This document shows positions 1-11,049 of a stretch of DNA of 64,000 bases, piece by piece. This DNA is from Trichoplax sp. H2 (Eukaryota > Placozoa > Uniplacotomia > Trichoplacea). Each line of letters opens with the position of its first letter. Positions within the stretch are counted from its first letter, which is position 1. The DNA is taken from NCBI GenBank assembly GCA_003344405.1, contig NOWV01000008.1, positions 806,001-870,000 of the forward strand, given 5' to 3'. The notes below the pieces were generated by a model. The model was not told the DNA's origin. It saw nothing but the letters and a program-made list of their open reading frames with translations, and searched no databases. Position numbers and translations under genes: made by a program.

Positions 1-33
1 AACTAATGGTAATTATATAATTTGCGTTCATAG

Positions 34-1676
34 GACTTATGGATATGCATGATATGTGGTAATATTGGTTGTGGGCGATACTCTGCAGGCCATGCTTATA
101 GGTAATATGGCATTAGCTATCAGAGTGGATTAAACTAAAGTAGTTTCTTTACTTAAATTTCACTATGGCCTGTAAGACGACTGCAATTACATCGTAGTGA
201 TGGAATCGATCCAAAATTAATCGCACTCATTTCTATTTTCAGTCATTTTCAGTCAACTGAGCATGCTTATGCTATGAAATTAGATAACAATAGAGTTTGG
301 GACTACACCGGTGATAATTATGTTCACAGACTGGTCCAAAATAAAAGTGATGGCAAGCCAGTTGCTATTTCTAATAATGATGTGTTTGTATGTTGGATAC
401 ATTACTACCCATAAATGAACTGCTTAATGGAATTACCGTAATAATTTGCGGGCTTTAAATTACAATCTGATGCATTAATAAGATATGATGCCTTTATTGA
501 TTTACTACTGTATTAGGCCGATGATGAAGATAAAAGAGATTCTTTGGCATTAGAGGTAAATAGTGCTGCTGTAGTAGTGTCGATACATTTACCTTTGCAA
601 ACCTTTAACCTTCGTATTGGCTGCTTCTTTTGGTAGTTTACGTACTTACTTACGCAGCAATTAGAATCTCAGCGTCGATACTATGAGTCTAAGATTTTAT
701 CTCTAGAAGGAGAAACGGCTAAAAAGGTATTAAAATCCTATAGTTCTCGCAGGATTACTTTGCATTTTTATTTCTTGTAAACTAATAACAACGCTAGCTG
801 ATGTTTATTTCATATCATATCATTTCACTTAGTTAAGTCTTCGTGAAGAGGAGGTGCAACTGCTGAAGAAATCTATGTCTGTTTTGCAGCAAGAACACAC
901 TAGTACTGTTCAACAGCGTCAGAATCTAGAAAATAAATCACTTTCGGTAAATTCTGTTACAGTAAATAAGAGAATATTACTGTAATAGTACTTTGCATAT
1001 TTCGTAACTACGTATAATACCTATGATGTTATTCAGATAGGAAACAAATTAAAGAAACTTGCCAAAGAACTGGATGAAGAGAAGGAGGTTTGTACTACTA
1101 ACAATTTACGCTAATTTAGTCTTTAGTCATATCTATGAAGGCACCCACGCAAGAAGTTTACTTTCCACATCTTAGATGAATAAATGTATGCGGGATAATC
1201 AAGCACAGTTAATGGAACGCTTGCAGTCTAGCGATGAAAACTGGAAAAAAAAAGAAAAAGAGCATCTTCAGGTCTCGTATTTCTAAAAAATTTGATTTTA
1301 ATATATGTATATATATATCTAATAAAAATTTTAATGATACCGCGAAGCGTTGACTAGTAAGTGAAATTAGTCCCTGTGTTTTATTAGAAAATAAATGATT
1401 TGCAAGATCAGTTACGGGATGTAATGTTCTATCTTGATGCGCAGAAGAAGGTATCGCAATCACCAACAGAAGCGCAGAAAGTATGTTTATAACCCGCAAT
1501 GTCGTCACTATTTTATTTGCAACTTTTGAACTGAGCCTCATAGCAAAAATTAAAAAAATTTAATTTCGTTATAGGATATTCAGGATGGAAATATAAGTGT
1601 AGGTGCTGCTGGGTGCTCCGCGACTTCAGCTAGCAACCCTAGCCATGCCCGAAAGTCACGAAAAAAGAGGAAATGA
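34..1676 (+). CDS. BRAP: BRAP (BRCA1-associated protein / IMP), C-terminal part, partial at 5' end
   Basis: BRAP is a cytoplasmic RING/UBP-zinc-finger E3 ligase that acts on Ras-MAPK signalling. Nine exons join in phase: 34-101, 243-387, 517-555, 637-726, 833-946, 1037-1087, 1176-1271, 1388-1480 and 1575-1676. They encode the last 265 residues (human BRAP has about 590). Exon 1 carries the UBP zinc finger (LWICMICGNIGCGRY), completed in exon 2 by HAYSHFQSTEHAYAM and the hallmark VWDYTGDNYVHRL. Exons 3-8 encode a long charged coiled coil (QQLESQRRYYESK, then LQDQLRDVMFYLDAQ). The last exon ends in a basic tail, ARKSRKKRK, as in vertebrate BRAP. The N-terminal BRAP2 and RING domains lie left of the window. 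Introns are short (81-141 bp). The family call rests on motif agreement along the whole length and is very secure. Confidence 0.95.
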
Positions 1677-3028
1677 TGTTACTATTTCGATGTAAAGAAT
1701 TCCATCTAAATTTTATTTCAGCTATTGATTACGAATTCTTGTGTCCTATTCATTAATATGAAAAATTAGCAAAGAAATCAATGATTTTGTACATAACTTG
1801 ACTTTAATTCTTGTTTATTCTACTGTATATTTGAGGCCATCCATTACCTATGTTAGAATATTTCCATGATAAATTTTGCTGTGTGTTGACAAATTTGTTA
1901 TTCAATACATCGTAACATTCGTTATATTTTGATACAACTATGGAAATGGATTATAATAGAAGAATTTATAAATAGCAGTAGATTATCGAGCTGCATTGCA
2001 AACAGTAATTTATTTAACTTCGGCTTTGATTAATCCATTACGCAATATAATATCATGTAAAGTGAGCCAGTTGATGTTGTTTTTTGTAGACGACATCGAT
2101 GAGTATCTATTAGATCAATTAATAACTTCAGTGTCTATGACTATAGTATAATGTACAGTATATACAAGCATAAGCCCATGCAAGCTACTGAGTTCACTAA
2201 CTAATTAAACGAGACTATGCGGTAACGTAGATGTCATTTCCTAACTGCAAATACGCCATTAATTAATTTATATATTTATTTAAGAATTTCAACAGACGTA
2301 ACATCAATTAAAGGAAGATCTTTAATAATCGTTTATAAGTTGTCAGTGAATTCGTGCTGGTTATTGTAAATTTGCAATCCTGATACTTTGGGGCTAAATT
2401 CAAAATTATTATAACATCTTAAGTTCAAGATTCAGTGCGTATTACTTAAGGACTTCAATTTAGATGGGGAAAATATTTATTAACAATCTACCAGATTTTT
2501 ATCAGTCGGTAGGATAAGGATACTTTATTGTGCAAATGTTAATACATACAGCTCCAACTTACAAGAAAGCGAAATTACGTTTTACCACCTGTCTTAGAGA
2601 TTGCTATCGAAAGTTAGTATATCTGATCTAAAAGGTGAAAATAATCCATACATTTGCTGTCATTGCGGTACTATCATGGCTATAATTTGTAGACGTATTG
2701 ATTCATTAGGTATTGGATATTTTGAGTGAAAACTCATTTCTTTCAAGAATAAAACAAAAATTGCAAGTGGAAGAACTTATTACCTCCTTTTGCAGTTGAA
2801 GTAAGCTACCGAAGTATATAACTTTTCGGTAAAAATGCAACAGTCATCTCGATCAAAGAAGCAAGATGTTTGCTTGGTTTCAATTGCCTTATACAGTTGT
2901 TTCTATATCAATTTTTTTGGTTAATAATTGATCCTAGTGGATAAGTGATAGATCAATCACTAGAGCATTATGCTGTATGTTGTTACACGCGTAGAAGAGG
3001 CCATGAAATGCTTTAATGATAAAGATGT
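1677..3028. other. intergenic, convergent 3' ends of BRAP and TMEM256
   Basis: AT-rich sequence between two genes that converge on each other. It must hold both 3' UTRs. No open frame with splice sites or homology was recognised, and no repeat stands out. Confidence 0.6.
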
Positions 3029-4092
3029 TCAAAGAGCCATGACAGCCCAACCGATGATCATCATGGTACCACCAAAAGGCGCCAATCGACCATAAGATCT
3101 TTTTTCAGCCAAAGCGGCGATATAACAACTGCCACTAAATACTACCATACCAGCCAGTAGCAAACTTCCAGCCATATCAGCACGGTTTACATTAGCTCGA
3201 GAAAGTGCAAGCAGAGCGATTGAATGAAACATATGATATCGATTACCATTAGACCATATTTCCTTGTATTCCTGCTTACATTTCAACCCTTAAATAAAAT
3301 CATCGGATAAGTATTACGTCTATTTTAAAAGGTCGGTCTCAATTTACTGGCATATAAGCTGATAAACTCATTTACGAGTCACTTTTTTAATATTTTTAGT
3401 AATCATATTACAGTATAGTAATCGTTATGTCAAGATACGCATAGTAGTACTTGTACCCATGACAAGTGATTTAGCAAATCATTTTTTATTTTTAATGAGG
3501 ATTAAACCAAAAGTGTACAGTACATAGTCTAATTTAAAAAAATTAATTTAGCGATATGTTTCATGGTCAATGTTGGATAGAAAATTTTAGATCAATATGG
3601 AGAATAAAGTTGAAGTATTTCTATATTTCTTATTCTTGATATTTAACTCATGAGTTTGCTATGATAGATTAGGTAGATTAGTGATTTTGTAGTGCTTGGC
3701 TTTTACAACCCCTTCGGTTTGTAATCGTCTAACTCAACATTGAAGCTATTCAAATTGAGCAAATTTCTAACGTGACACAAGATTAATTAGCTGAAACTAC
3801 TACAGATCTGTTGGATGTTATTGCAGTTGCTATTTGTTGATGTGCAATTCTAAACCTAATACTACAGTTGAAATGCAGTGATGTCTAGGACAGCACAACA
3901 CATCGCTGAATATTCAACTCTTCAATCATTCACTTTGATTATTCTTAATACGATATCCCGACATAATATTCACTAGACTAGTTTCACCCTACATGGCAAT
4001 AATACTGTACCGTGTGCACCATAAGCTCCTAACGCGACAGCTAGAGCTCCGGAAATTCCAGCAATTTTGGAAAAGGCACTTTGATTGATCAT
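3029..4092 (-). CDS. TMEM256: TMEM256 homolog (DUF423 small membrane protein)
   Basis: Small multi-pass membrane protein of the TMEM256/YgdD (DUF423) family; its molecular role is unknown. There are two coding exons on the minus strand, 4011-4092 and 3029-3288, joined in phase across a 722-bp GT-AG intron. The product is 113 aa, the same length as human TMEM256. Exon 1 gives MINQSAFSKIAGISGALAV followed by the diagnostic LGAYGAHG; the Gly codon after GAH is split by the intron. Exon 2 carries YHMFHSIALLALSR, a hydrophobic segment LLLAGMVVFSGSCYIAAL, and the typical C-terminus RLAPFGGTMMIIGWAVMAL. The start is the ATG at 4092, which gives the family's usual N-terminal helix. The match is strong throughout. 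Confidence 0.95.
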
Positions 4093-4240
4093 GATCCTTT
4101 ATTCAGATCGATTGCAATCTTTCCTTGAATACTCCTTTGCACCTTTTTGGGGGGCAATATAAGTTAGTCAACGAAGGCAGAGATTACCAGGTGGCTTATT
4201 TGGATTGATTGGGCTGTTATTCAAGACAGGGCTAAACCAG

Positions 4241-4398
4241 TACTGTACAGTACTGTATAGTAGCGTAGCCGGCTTAAGGTCTCTCGTACAGTATATTGTA
4301 CTGCAATGCATACTGTACACTGTACACTGTACAGTACTACTGTACTGTACTGTACTACTGTACAGTATACTGTACTCAGTACTGTACTGTACTGTACT
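4241..4398. repeat. TACTGTAC palindromic repeat cluster
   Basis: About 160 bp built almost wholly of TACTGTAC/GTACAGTA words, many of them nested perfect palindromes (GTACTGTACAGTAC equals its own complement). It can fold into alternative hairpins or slip. Because TAC/TGT/ACA words avoid stops, it opens long spurious frames on both strands that are rich in Tyr, Cys, Thr and Val. A similar cluster lies at 17293-17364. Confidence 0.9.
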
Positions 4399-4434
4399 TA
4401 TTGGCCAGGGATCTGCACCATTCGGAAAGGTCAA

Positions 4435-4965
4435 TCCGAAATCAAAATAGCCATTGGACTTTGGTAGTCTATGCAATTGGGTATCGGCATAATTATGAAG
4501 CACATTTCTACAGATGATGTGATAGTTTAGGTTATCCGAAATCAGAATAGGCATTGGAGTTTAGTAGTCTATGCATCGGAGTTTAGTAGTCCATGAAATC
4601 GGGTATCGACATAATTATGAAGCACATTTCTACAGATGATGTGATAGTTTAGGTTATCCGAAACCAGAATAGGCATTGGAGTTAAGTTGTCTATGCATTG
4701 GAGTTTCGTAATCTATGCAATTGGATATCAGCATAATTATGAAGCACATTTCTACAGATGATGTGATAGTTTAGGTTATCTAAAATCAGAATAGGCATTG
4801 GAGTTTAGTAGTCTATGTATTGGAGTTTCGTAATCTATGCAATTGGGTATCGGCATAATTATGAAGCACATTTCTACAGATGATGTGATAGTTTAGGTTA
4901 TCCGAAATCAGAATAGGCATTGGAGTTTAGTAGTCTATGCAATTGGGTATCGGCATAATTATGAA
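4435..4965. repeat. minisatellite, ~122/100-bp units, 4 full copies plus a partial
   Basis: Unit starts (TCCGAAATC or close variants) fall at 4435, 4535, 4657, 4779 and 4901, giving periods of 100, 122, 122 and 122 bp; the last copy is truncated near 4965. Shared blocks include TAGTAGTCTATGCA, TATCGGCATAATTATGAAG and CACATTTCTACAGATGATG. The 22-bp difference is an internal duplication of the word TTGGAGTTTAGTAGTCTATG plus its tail, present in the 122-bp units and absent from the first. Copies are nearly identical, so the array is recent. Confidence 0.93.
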
Positions 4966-6103
4966 ATCAAATCAAATCAGCACTTGCTGACTATTTAGTT
5001 AATATCGCACACATTAACTTGAAAGATGAGTAAATAAAGGCCTGTTTACTGCTCAATTAATATGCATTACAAGGTATCTTCAAAATAATAAAACAAGAAC
5101 TACAGTTTCTTGTAAATTATTACATAAATAAGGTAGTTCGCCTTACAACGACCAAATTGTAATCTTAAGCTAATTTGGTGCTGCATTTTCATATAATACA
5201 CTGCAAAACTTACAAGATGAATAAATCAGGGCACTATTAGTATTCAGTTGGATGATTACTCGGTTCTATTCAACTTAAATTTCATCACAGTTTATATTCT
5301 GATCTGCCATAACTATCGACTCTGCCTTACACAATCTCATCTTCCAGTAAAGCATGTCTATTTTTTCCAACAAATATTTTACACGCCTGCAGTAATTGGC
5401 TATGTAACCTGCTTTCGATATTGCATTTCCTTCCCTTATCAGACGGCCAATTTAATCAATCAGTACAATAAGCGCAATTTTTCATACTATACTTTATTAC
5501 TCTCCGATGAAAGTTTACTGTATATCTCACGTCGTCACGGGTATTTTTACGATATACTACGTTACAGTTATCAAAAATGAAAAACGTCAAAGCGATTGCA
5601 TTAGTCAAAATGAAATGCTATAACAACATTGAATGGAAAACTTAACATCAAACATTTACTACTTATTTCATTAAATAATTATTATCATATGCGTAGTCAT
5701 AAAATCAAAATTTTCGAAATACAGACATCGTCTCTATTCATGCTATTTAATCTATTTTTTAATTCATAATATCGTACGCATCTTTAGTTCATATTAATTA
5801 ACTATTATAAATAACACCAGAATAGAAGATTAAAATGAAAGGCAACTCAGATATTATACTTAATAAGACTGATATTCCCTTTGCAGTACCGTTGCTTACT
5901 ATCAGTTGTACTAAAATTGCTACTGTTGTATCATAAGCTAAGATCATAGAGTAAAATCAGCACTTATGTGTATTCATGTCTTCGTTGTAAAATTAGGTGC
6001 GTGCGAAGGCAAATACCCTCAGTTCCGAATTATATTATGGTTACGTTGCACAACTTCAGGATTAATGAGATTACAAATAATTTGTGGAAGGCTTCGATTG
6101 AAA
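4966..6103. other. intergenic between TMEM256 start and ALAD 3' end
   Basis: No gene I can support. An open frame of about 110 codons on the plus strand (5248-5580) follows a splice-acceptor-like TATTCAG. It is rich in Tyr, Phe and Ile, contains no in-frame ATG and matches no family I recognise. It could be chance or an exon of an unidentified gene. The 3' UTR of ALAD must also lie here. Confidence 0.4.
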
Positions 6104-9100
6104 TTATTTCTTGACGCTAAGCCAATCCAATACATACGGAGCAAAATAGGTAATGATAATATCGGCACCTATATGTCAGTTATCAAGTTATCATAAATTT
6201 AATAGATAGTAACTAGACCTCATATTTTATAAATATCTTAACTATTTTAAAATAAATTAAACTTTATTAGTAATCATTAAAGTAACGATAGAACAACCTG
6301 CTCTTCGTAAGCCTGTCATAACTTCTAAAACGCCATCATCTAAATTGTAAAGGCCTTCTTCAGCACCTTTTAATAGCATCGCGTATTCACCTGAGACCTT
6401 ATGTATTTCAAATAACAAGACATTAATTATACCCCATAGATTAACTAGAGTAATACACTTTCTTTTTAAATTTTAAATAATAAGATAGTATTAGCAGTTG
6501 CTTACCTGATACACAGCTAACGGTATATCCGGAAACTGCCGTATAATTAGGACAATGATCGAAATTATTAAAAGATTGTATGCGTGCATGTGTAATTCAT
6601 AAATTTAATGTTAATATACTGATTATATTGAGATCGTAACGTACATTGCTAGATATAAATGCTTATATTAAGAAGATCTTTGCCTTAACAATTGACAAAT
6701 ATCCGATTAGTTACCATTGTTTTGGCATCGCGTAGAATATCTGTATAGGCAAAGCTAGGTTTCACCATGAGCATATCTGCCCCTTCATCTATATCTCGTT
6801 TCTAGTTAAAGCGAAACTAATTTAGTTATGGGATATCATCGCGACGATTAAATATAAGGTTATATTCGCAATTGAGCAAATAATACTTGGGAGAAGAATT
6901 TGTATGACCTACCAAGGCACGATGTGCTATCCCACTTGAAGCTGGTGGTAAGTGATACATTTTCTTGTCCTGCTTTGGTAAGCAACTCTTAGTTGCCTCC
7001 CTAGAGTTTGAATAACACATTACTATAGTAGAAGATTATTAAAGCTAGATGTAAGCTACATTAAGAGCTTTATTGATACTTTATGAAATGGCAAAGTTAT
7101 AAATTATCAAGATTTATTACTGGGAATATTAATATTACATTAACACGATATAAAACTGAATATGAGAAATGTGACATTAATAATTCAGGTACTGTTCTCT
7201 TTTAATTAGATGTTAATCATTTGATATTTACAGGAAGGGACCATAAAAGAATGATCTAAATTTTGCGGAGTAGCTAAGGACAGGAATCTATAAAAATAAA
7301 TTTCACTCTTCATTTACAAGATTGAAATAAGTTGATGCTTACTTTGCTTAAATGAAAGATGATACGTTTAAGATAAGAAAATCTTGATATGTTGTTATCA
7401 TCATCAGATATTTCGAATATTAATTAAAATTATGCTATTACAGCTTACATTTTTACCGATATCCTCTATGTTGTCGCCGTTAAATTTAAAGATAATTGAA
7501 GTAAATTTATGTTTCACTAGAGTAGATTCTTGATTAATGACCTCGTTACTGGCATAACTATCGTAGTAGGATAAACAAATCAATTTATGCAAACCTTGTT
7601 GCCAAAACCGTTCTCCTTCAAAGCTGATTTAATTGCAGCAACTCTTCCATCCATCATGGAAGATGGAGCAATGACATCGCAACCTAATAATGATAGTACA
7701 TTTTATCTTTTGATTGGTACTTTATGAAAAATTTGCACGTTATGCAACGTTAAAAGATAGAAATGCTTTTACTTTAGCGTTATAACGCCTAGTATATCGA
7801 ATTTTGAATATTTTGCAGCACTTACAAATAGTATCACATTGTTATAGAATTACGCTATACTGTGATATACTATATTCATTGTAATCGATCATAGATAACA
7901 TGAAAGATCGAAATTATATCTCAACGAGATGATTAAAATTTCCGGGTTAGATGAAATAACGATAGAGTGTTTATTTCCGTATTGATATGCACTCAGTTTT
8001 CTACCTGCTTTCGCAAAATTAACAGAAATTTCAGCAAGTCTTTTTACTGAAGCATCTATGTCGATATCGCCATTGTCACAGCAAATACCTACAGCAAAAG
8101 CGTTTATAACAGAATTAGAGATGTACTATTAACAATTGCACAATGCTTTTGATCATTATTAAGAATAGGTAATGTACATACTATAAGATTATTTCATTAC
8201 GATTTTACTATAAGCTATTTTACTGATTGTTTAAAAAACAGAAATTTATAGTATAATCGATTACATCGGAATCTAAACTATTAGGGATCCAAGAATACAC
8301 TAAGATTATACAATTTATACTTTTGAAATATTAATTCGAATCTAGTTGGCATGATATGCTAATACATTCTAAAAATGACTTTCAATTGAGATATCATTAT
8401 AGCCCCTGTTATTTAAATATTATACAGAGTATGAAGCATTTGTAAATGTAACTTGCTGAAACACGTAGATATACTCTGTTTCATGATTACTGTAATAAAA
8501 TGAGATATTTAACCTGTATAAACTTTCAAAGCGGTAAATCAATGTGAAAAAGCCACCTAACCGTATTTTACTGAGAGAGCATTGACTAACTATTACGTTT
8601 CATATTGGAGAGTATAAATTAATCCTTCAGTTTAAGAATTTCTATCCTAGCTACGACAGTATGATTTATCTTTGACAATGGTAAACAGTTAATAATTTTA
8701 TAAAAATATTATGATATTATAATTCACTCGGGATTGCTAAACTGATTAAGATAGATAGCTAAATTTATAACTGTTTCCTCATCAATAAGTCATATCGGAG
8801 CGAAAAACGTAACAATAAACGAATAACTTGTTGCTGCCTTAATTTAAACTAAAGCCTTTTCGTATACTTCACGGTCTCATTAATTAAATTAAACGATAAG
8901 ATACTTGACATCTTTTAATAAAATTTAAATCCAAAGAAAATGTCAGTAGATAGTAACAGCCTTACTACAATTTAATTTATTAGGAGTCTAATGTTAACGG
9001 AGGATAAGAACTAACTATTAACAGAAAGACCTCACTTTATATACAACTGGTAAACATCACCTGCCATCTTACAAGTTACTACAGCTTCCTAATTAATGCT

Positions 9101-11049
9101 GTAGGAGCTTCCACTAACACCATAGTGTCTTATATTATCGTCTATCTTTCCAAATACGGTATAGATAACAACAACTGATTACATTGTTCATGTACTTTTA
9201 GTCGACAATACTATAATAATCATCATTTTAGATAAGATATCCCTACTAATATAGGATCTCCTATATTAACGTTAACAGCTATTTAAATTAATTAATCTCG
9301 CTAGCGTTACACATCTTGATTACGTATTGATTACAGCGAACTGAATAATGTAAAATAATCTATTAAGTTTTATCATAGTATTGCACCGTAGGCAAAGATA
9401 AGGTGCACTACTACTTACAAAGAAAAAGAATAAATAAATAGATAAAATTGACCTAATTGGTATATTTCCTACTAATCAATCATGGAATCTCTTTCTAAAA
9501 TCATTGTGCTGTACAGTATAAAACCCCATGATATTTTTATTGTATCATTATATATTGTCTGATGAATGTGATTTGAAGATATAGTTTACGTTATACTAAG
9601 ATATCTTGTCAGAATTATGCCTTCTATCAATAGCTAGCACATCGTTAAGACTCATTCATGATTACAGACTATGGGGCGGCTAGGAAACTAAATAATAACA
9701 TTTCCTTCTTTTGTGAACTGTTTGCACCCGCATATACGTGTCTTTGAATGACAATTACATGACTGATCAGTTAGATTTACTTAAATAAACCCTGGGTGGC
9801 TATGGCAATTATAGGCGACAATGCTAGGCTGTATTAACAACCGATAACTTACATGTTATAATGCGTAAAAATATATACAATAAAAGTATGTGTAAATATA
9901 AGTCTGCAAAGTGCATTAAATACTATTCAAATTAAAACGACTTTATAAACGTAGAATATGAACATACTACAGACGATTGTTTAGTATACAACGCAAATTT
10001 ATTTATACAATCAACAATGATACTTATGTTACTGAATGTCAAAGATTGCAAGATTTAATAATGTCAAACAATCAATTTTGAGTAGTGCAGCCTTACCACA
10101 ATGTCCAGTACTTGTATAACTACAAATGCAAACGTCCGCAATGATGAGAATATTAGGAAAGGCACTTCGTAGTTTACGAATAGCTTGCACTGCTGGGGCA
10201 TTTTCCGAGTCAGCATTTGAACCACGAACATCCTGTATCATTCCAAACGAAAAGACTGATCAAAATTATAGCTATTTGGTTGTATAATATCCCTTAGATT
10301 TCTTGGCGCAGGGAAAACTGTTACAATTTGTGCGCGATCAAGCACATGTTAAAGATAGAAATAAAGCTTGGGCATTACGATGCTGAACTAGGCGGGAGTT
10401 ACCTTGGATAGGTTTTGTAAAACGCCGAAGATTAACACTGATGTTAAACCTTTATCAACTAAGGGTCCTACATGAGCTTCTAGGCGATTACAACCATAAC
10501 TATATAGAAAATGGGTGCACAAGTTAGATTACATAGAGTTGATGATATCCTACAAAATGATCTTCTGATCTGATATTGAGATTAATAGACAAGTTGTAGC
10601 TTGATGAATGTAAATACGGAGGTTCTTTAATCGCAAGTAGATACCACAACAGAAATTCGAATCATATAAGATGATCTGCAACTTTGACTTCAAGTTTTTC
10701 CTCTCATTTTACCGTGTTAAAGCAGGAAGAGCTTCTAATGGTTCTTCAACATCGGGTTTGTCACTAAATAATTGAAAGTAAAAGATATATCACAAGTACA
10801 GCAAATATAAATGCGTCATATTTGGATCAATGAGTTAACAATTAGTCCTAATATATTTTCAACAGAAGTGCTATACTGAAAATATGAGCAAAAACTATCA
10901 TTAAGATAGTTATAATCAAGATTTCAGTTAACTTACTGGACAAGAATAGGATATACAAAATTTTCTTTGGTTAAAACAGCTTCGGTAGATTGCCAATTTC
11001 GTAACACTTGGTGTCGATAGGAACAAAATAAAGTGCTGCGTTTCGCCAT
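6104..11049 (-). CDS. ALAD: ALAD, delta-aminolevulinic acid dehydratase (porphobilinogen synthase)
   Basis: Condenses two 5-aminolevulinate molecules to porphobilinogen in cytosolic haem synthesis. Twelve minus-strand exons join in phase: 10937-11049, 10713-10763, 10403-10499, 10097-10232, 8005-8088, 7595-7683, 7232-7287, 6913-7000, 6715-6801, 6506-6535, 6298-6397 and 6104-6168. The product is 331 aa (human 330). Seen in order: [14 protein letters not shown], the zinc cysteine triad [24 protein letters not shown], the P-site Schiff-base lysine in SYSAKF, the A-site lysine in [18 protein letters not shown], and the C-terminal [16 protein letters not shown] with the conserved Tyr. Start: the ATG at 11049, giving [20 protein letters not shown], aligned with the human N-terminus. 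Odd: residues equivalent to human Arg209, Arg221 and Gln225 are Leu, Lys and His. The intron between exons 4 and 5 is 2.0 kb; another exon is only 30 nt. Confidence 0.95.

Noticed and set aside
1209-1541. 110-codon minus-strand frame
   Set aside because: Antisense to BRAP exons and introns; hydrophobic runs come from poly-T intron sequence.
4168-4554. Long open frames (up to 128 codons) on both strands
   Set aside because: They exist only because the TACTGTAC repeat has no stop words; the translations are monotonous Tyr/Cys/Thr/Ser/Val.
4435-4965. Regular array considered as CRISPR-like
   Set aside because: Whole units repeat with no unique spacers, and the genome is animal; it is a minisatellite.
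5966-6196. 76-codon plus-strand frame starting with ATG
   Set aside because: It is antisense to the last ALAD exon (6104-6168), whose minus-strand reading [16 protein letters not shown] matches the family.
6257-6298. ALAD read-through after RRAG ending ITNKV, which would have removed the conserved C-terminal Tyr
   Set aside because: A GT donor at 6297 joins in phase to the exon at 6104-6168, restoring the normal C-terminus and length.
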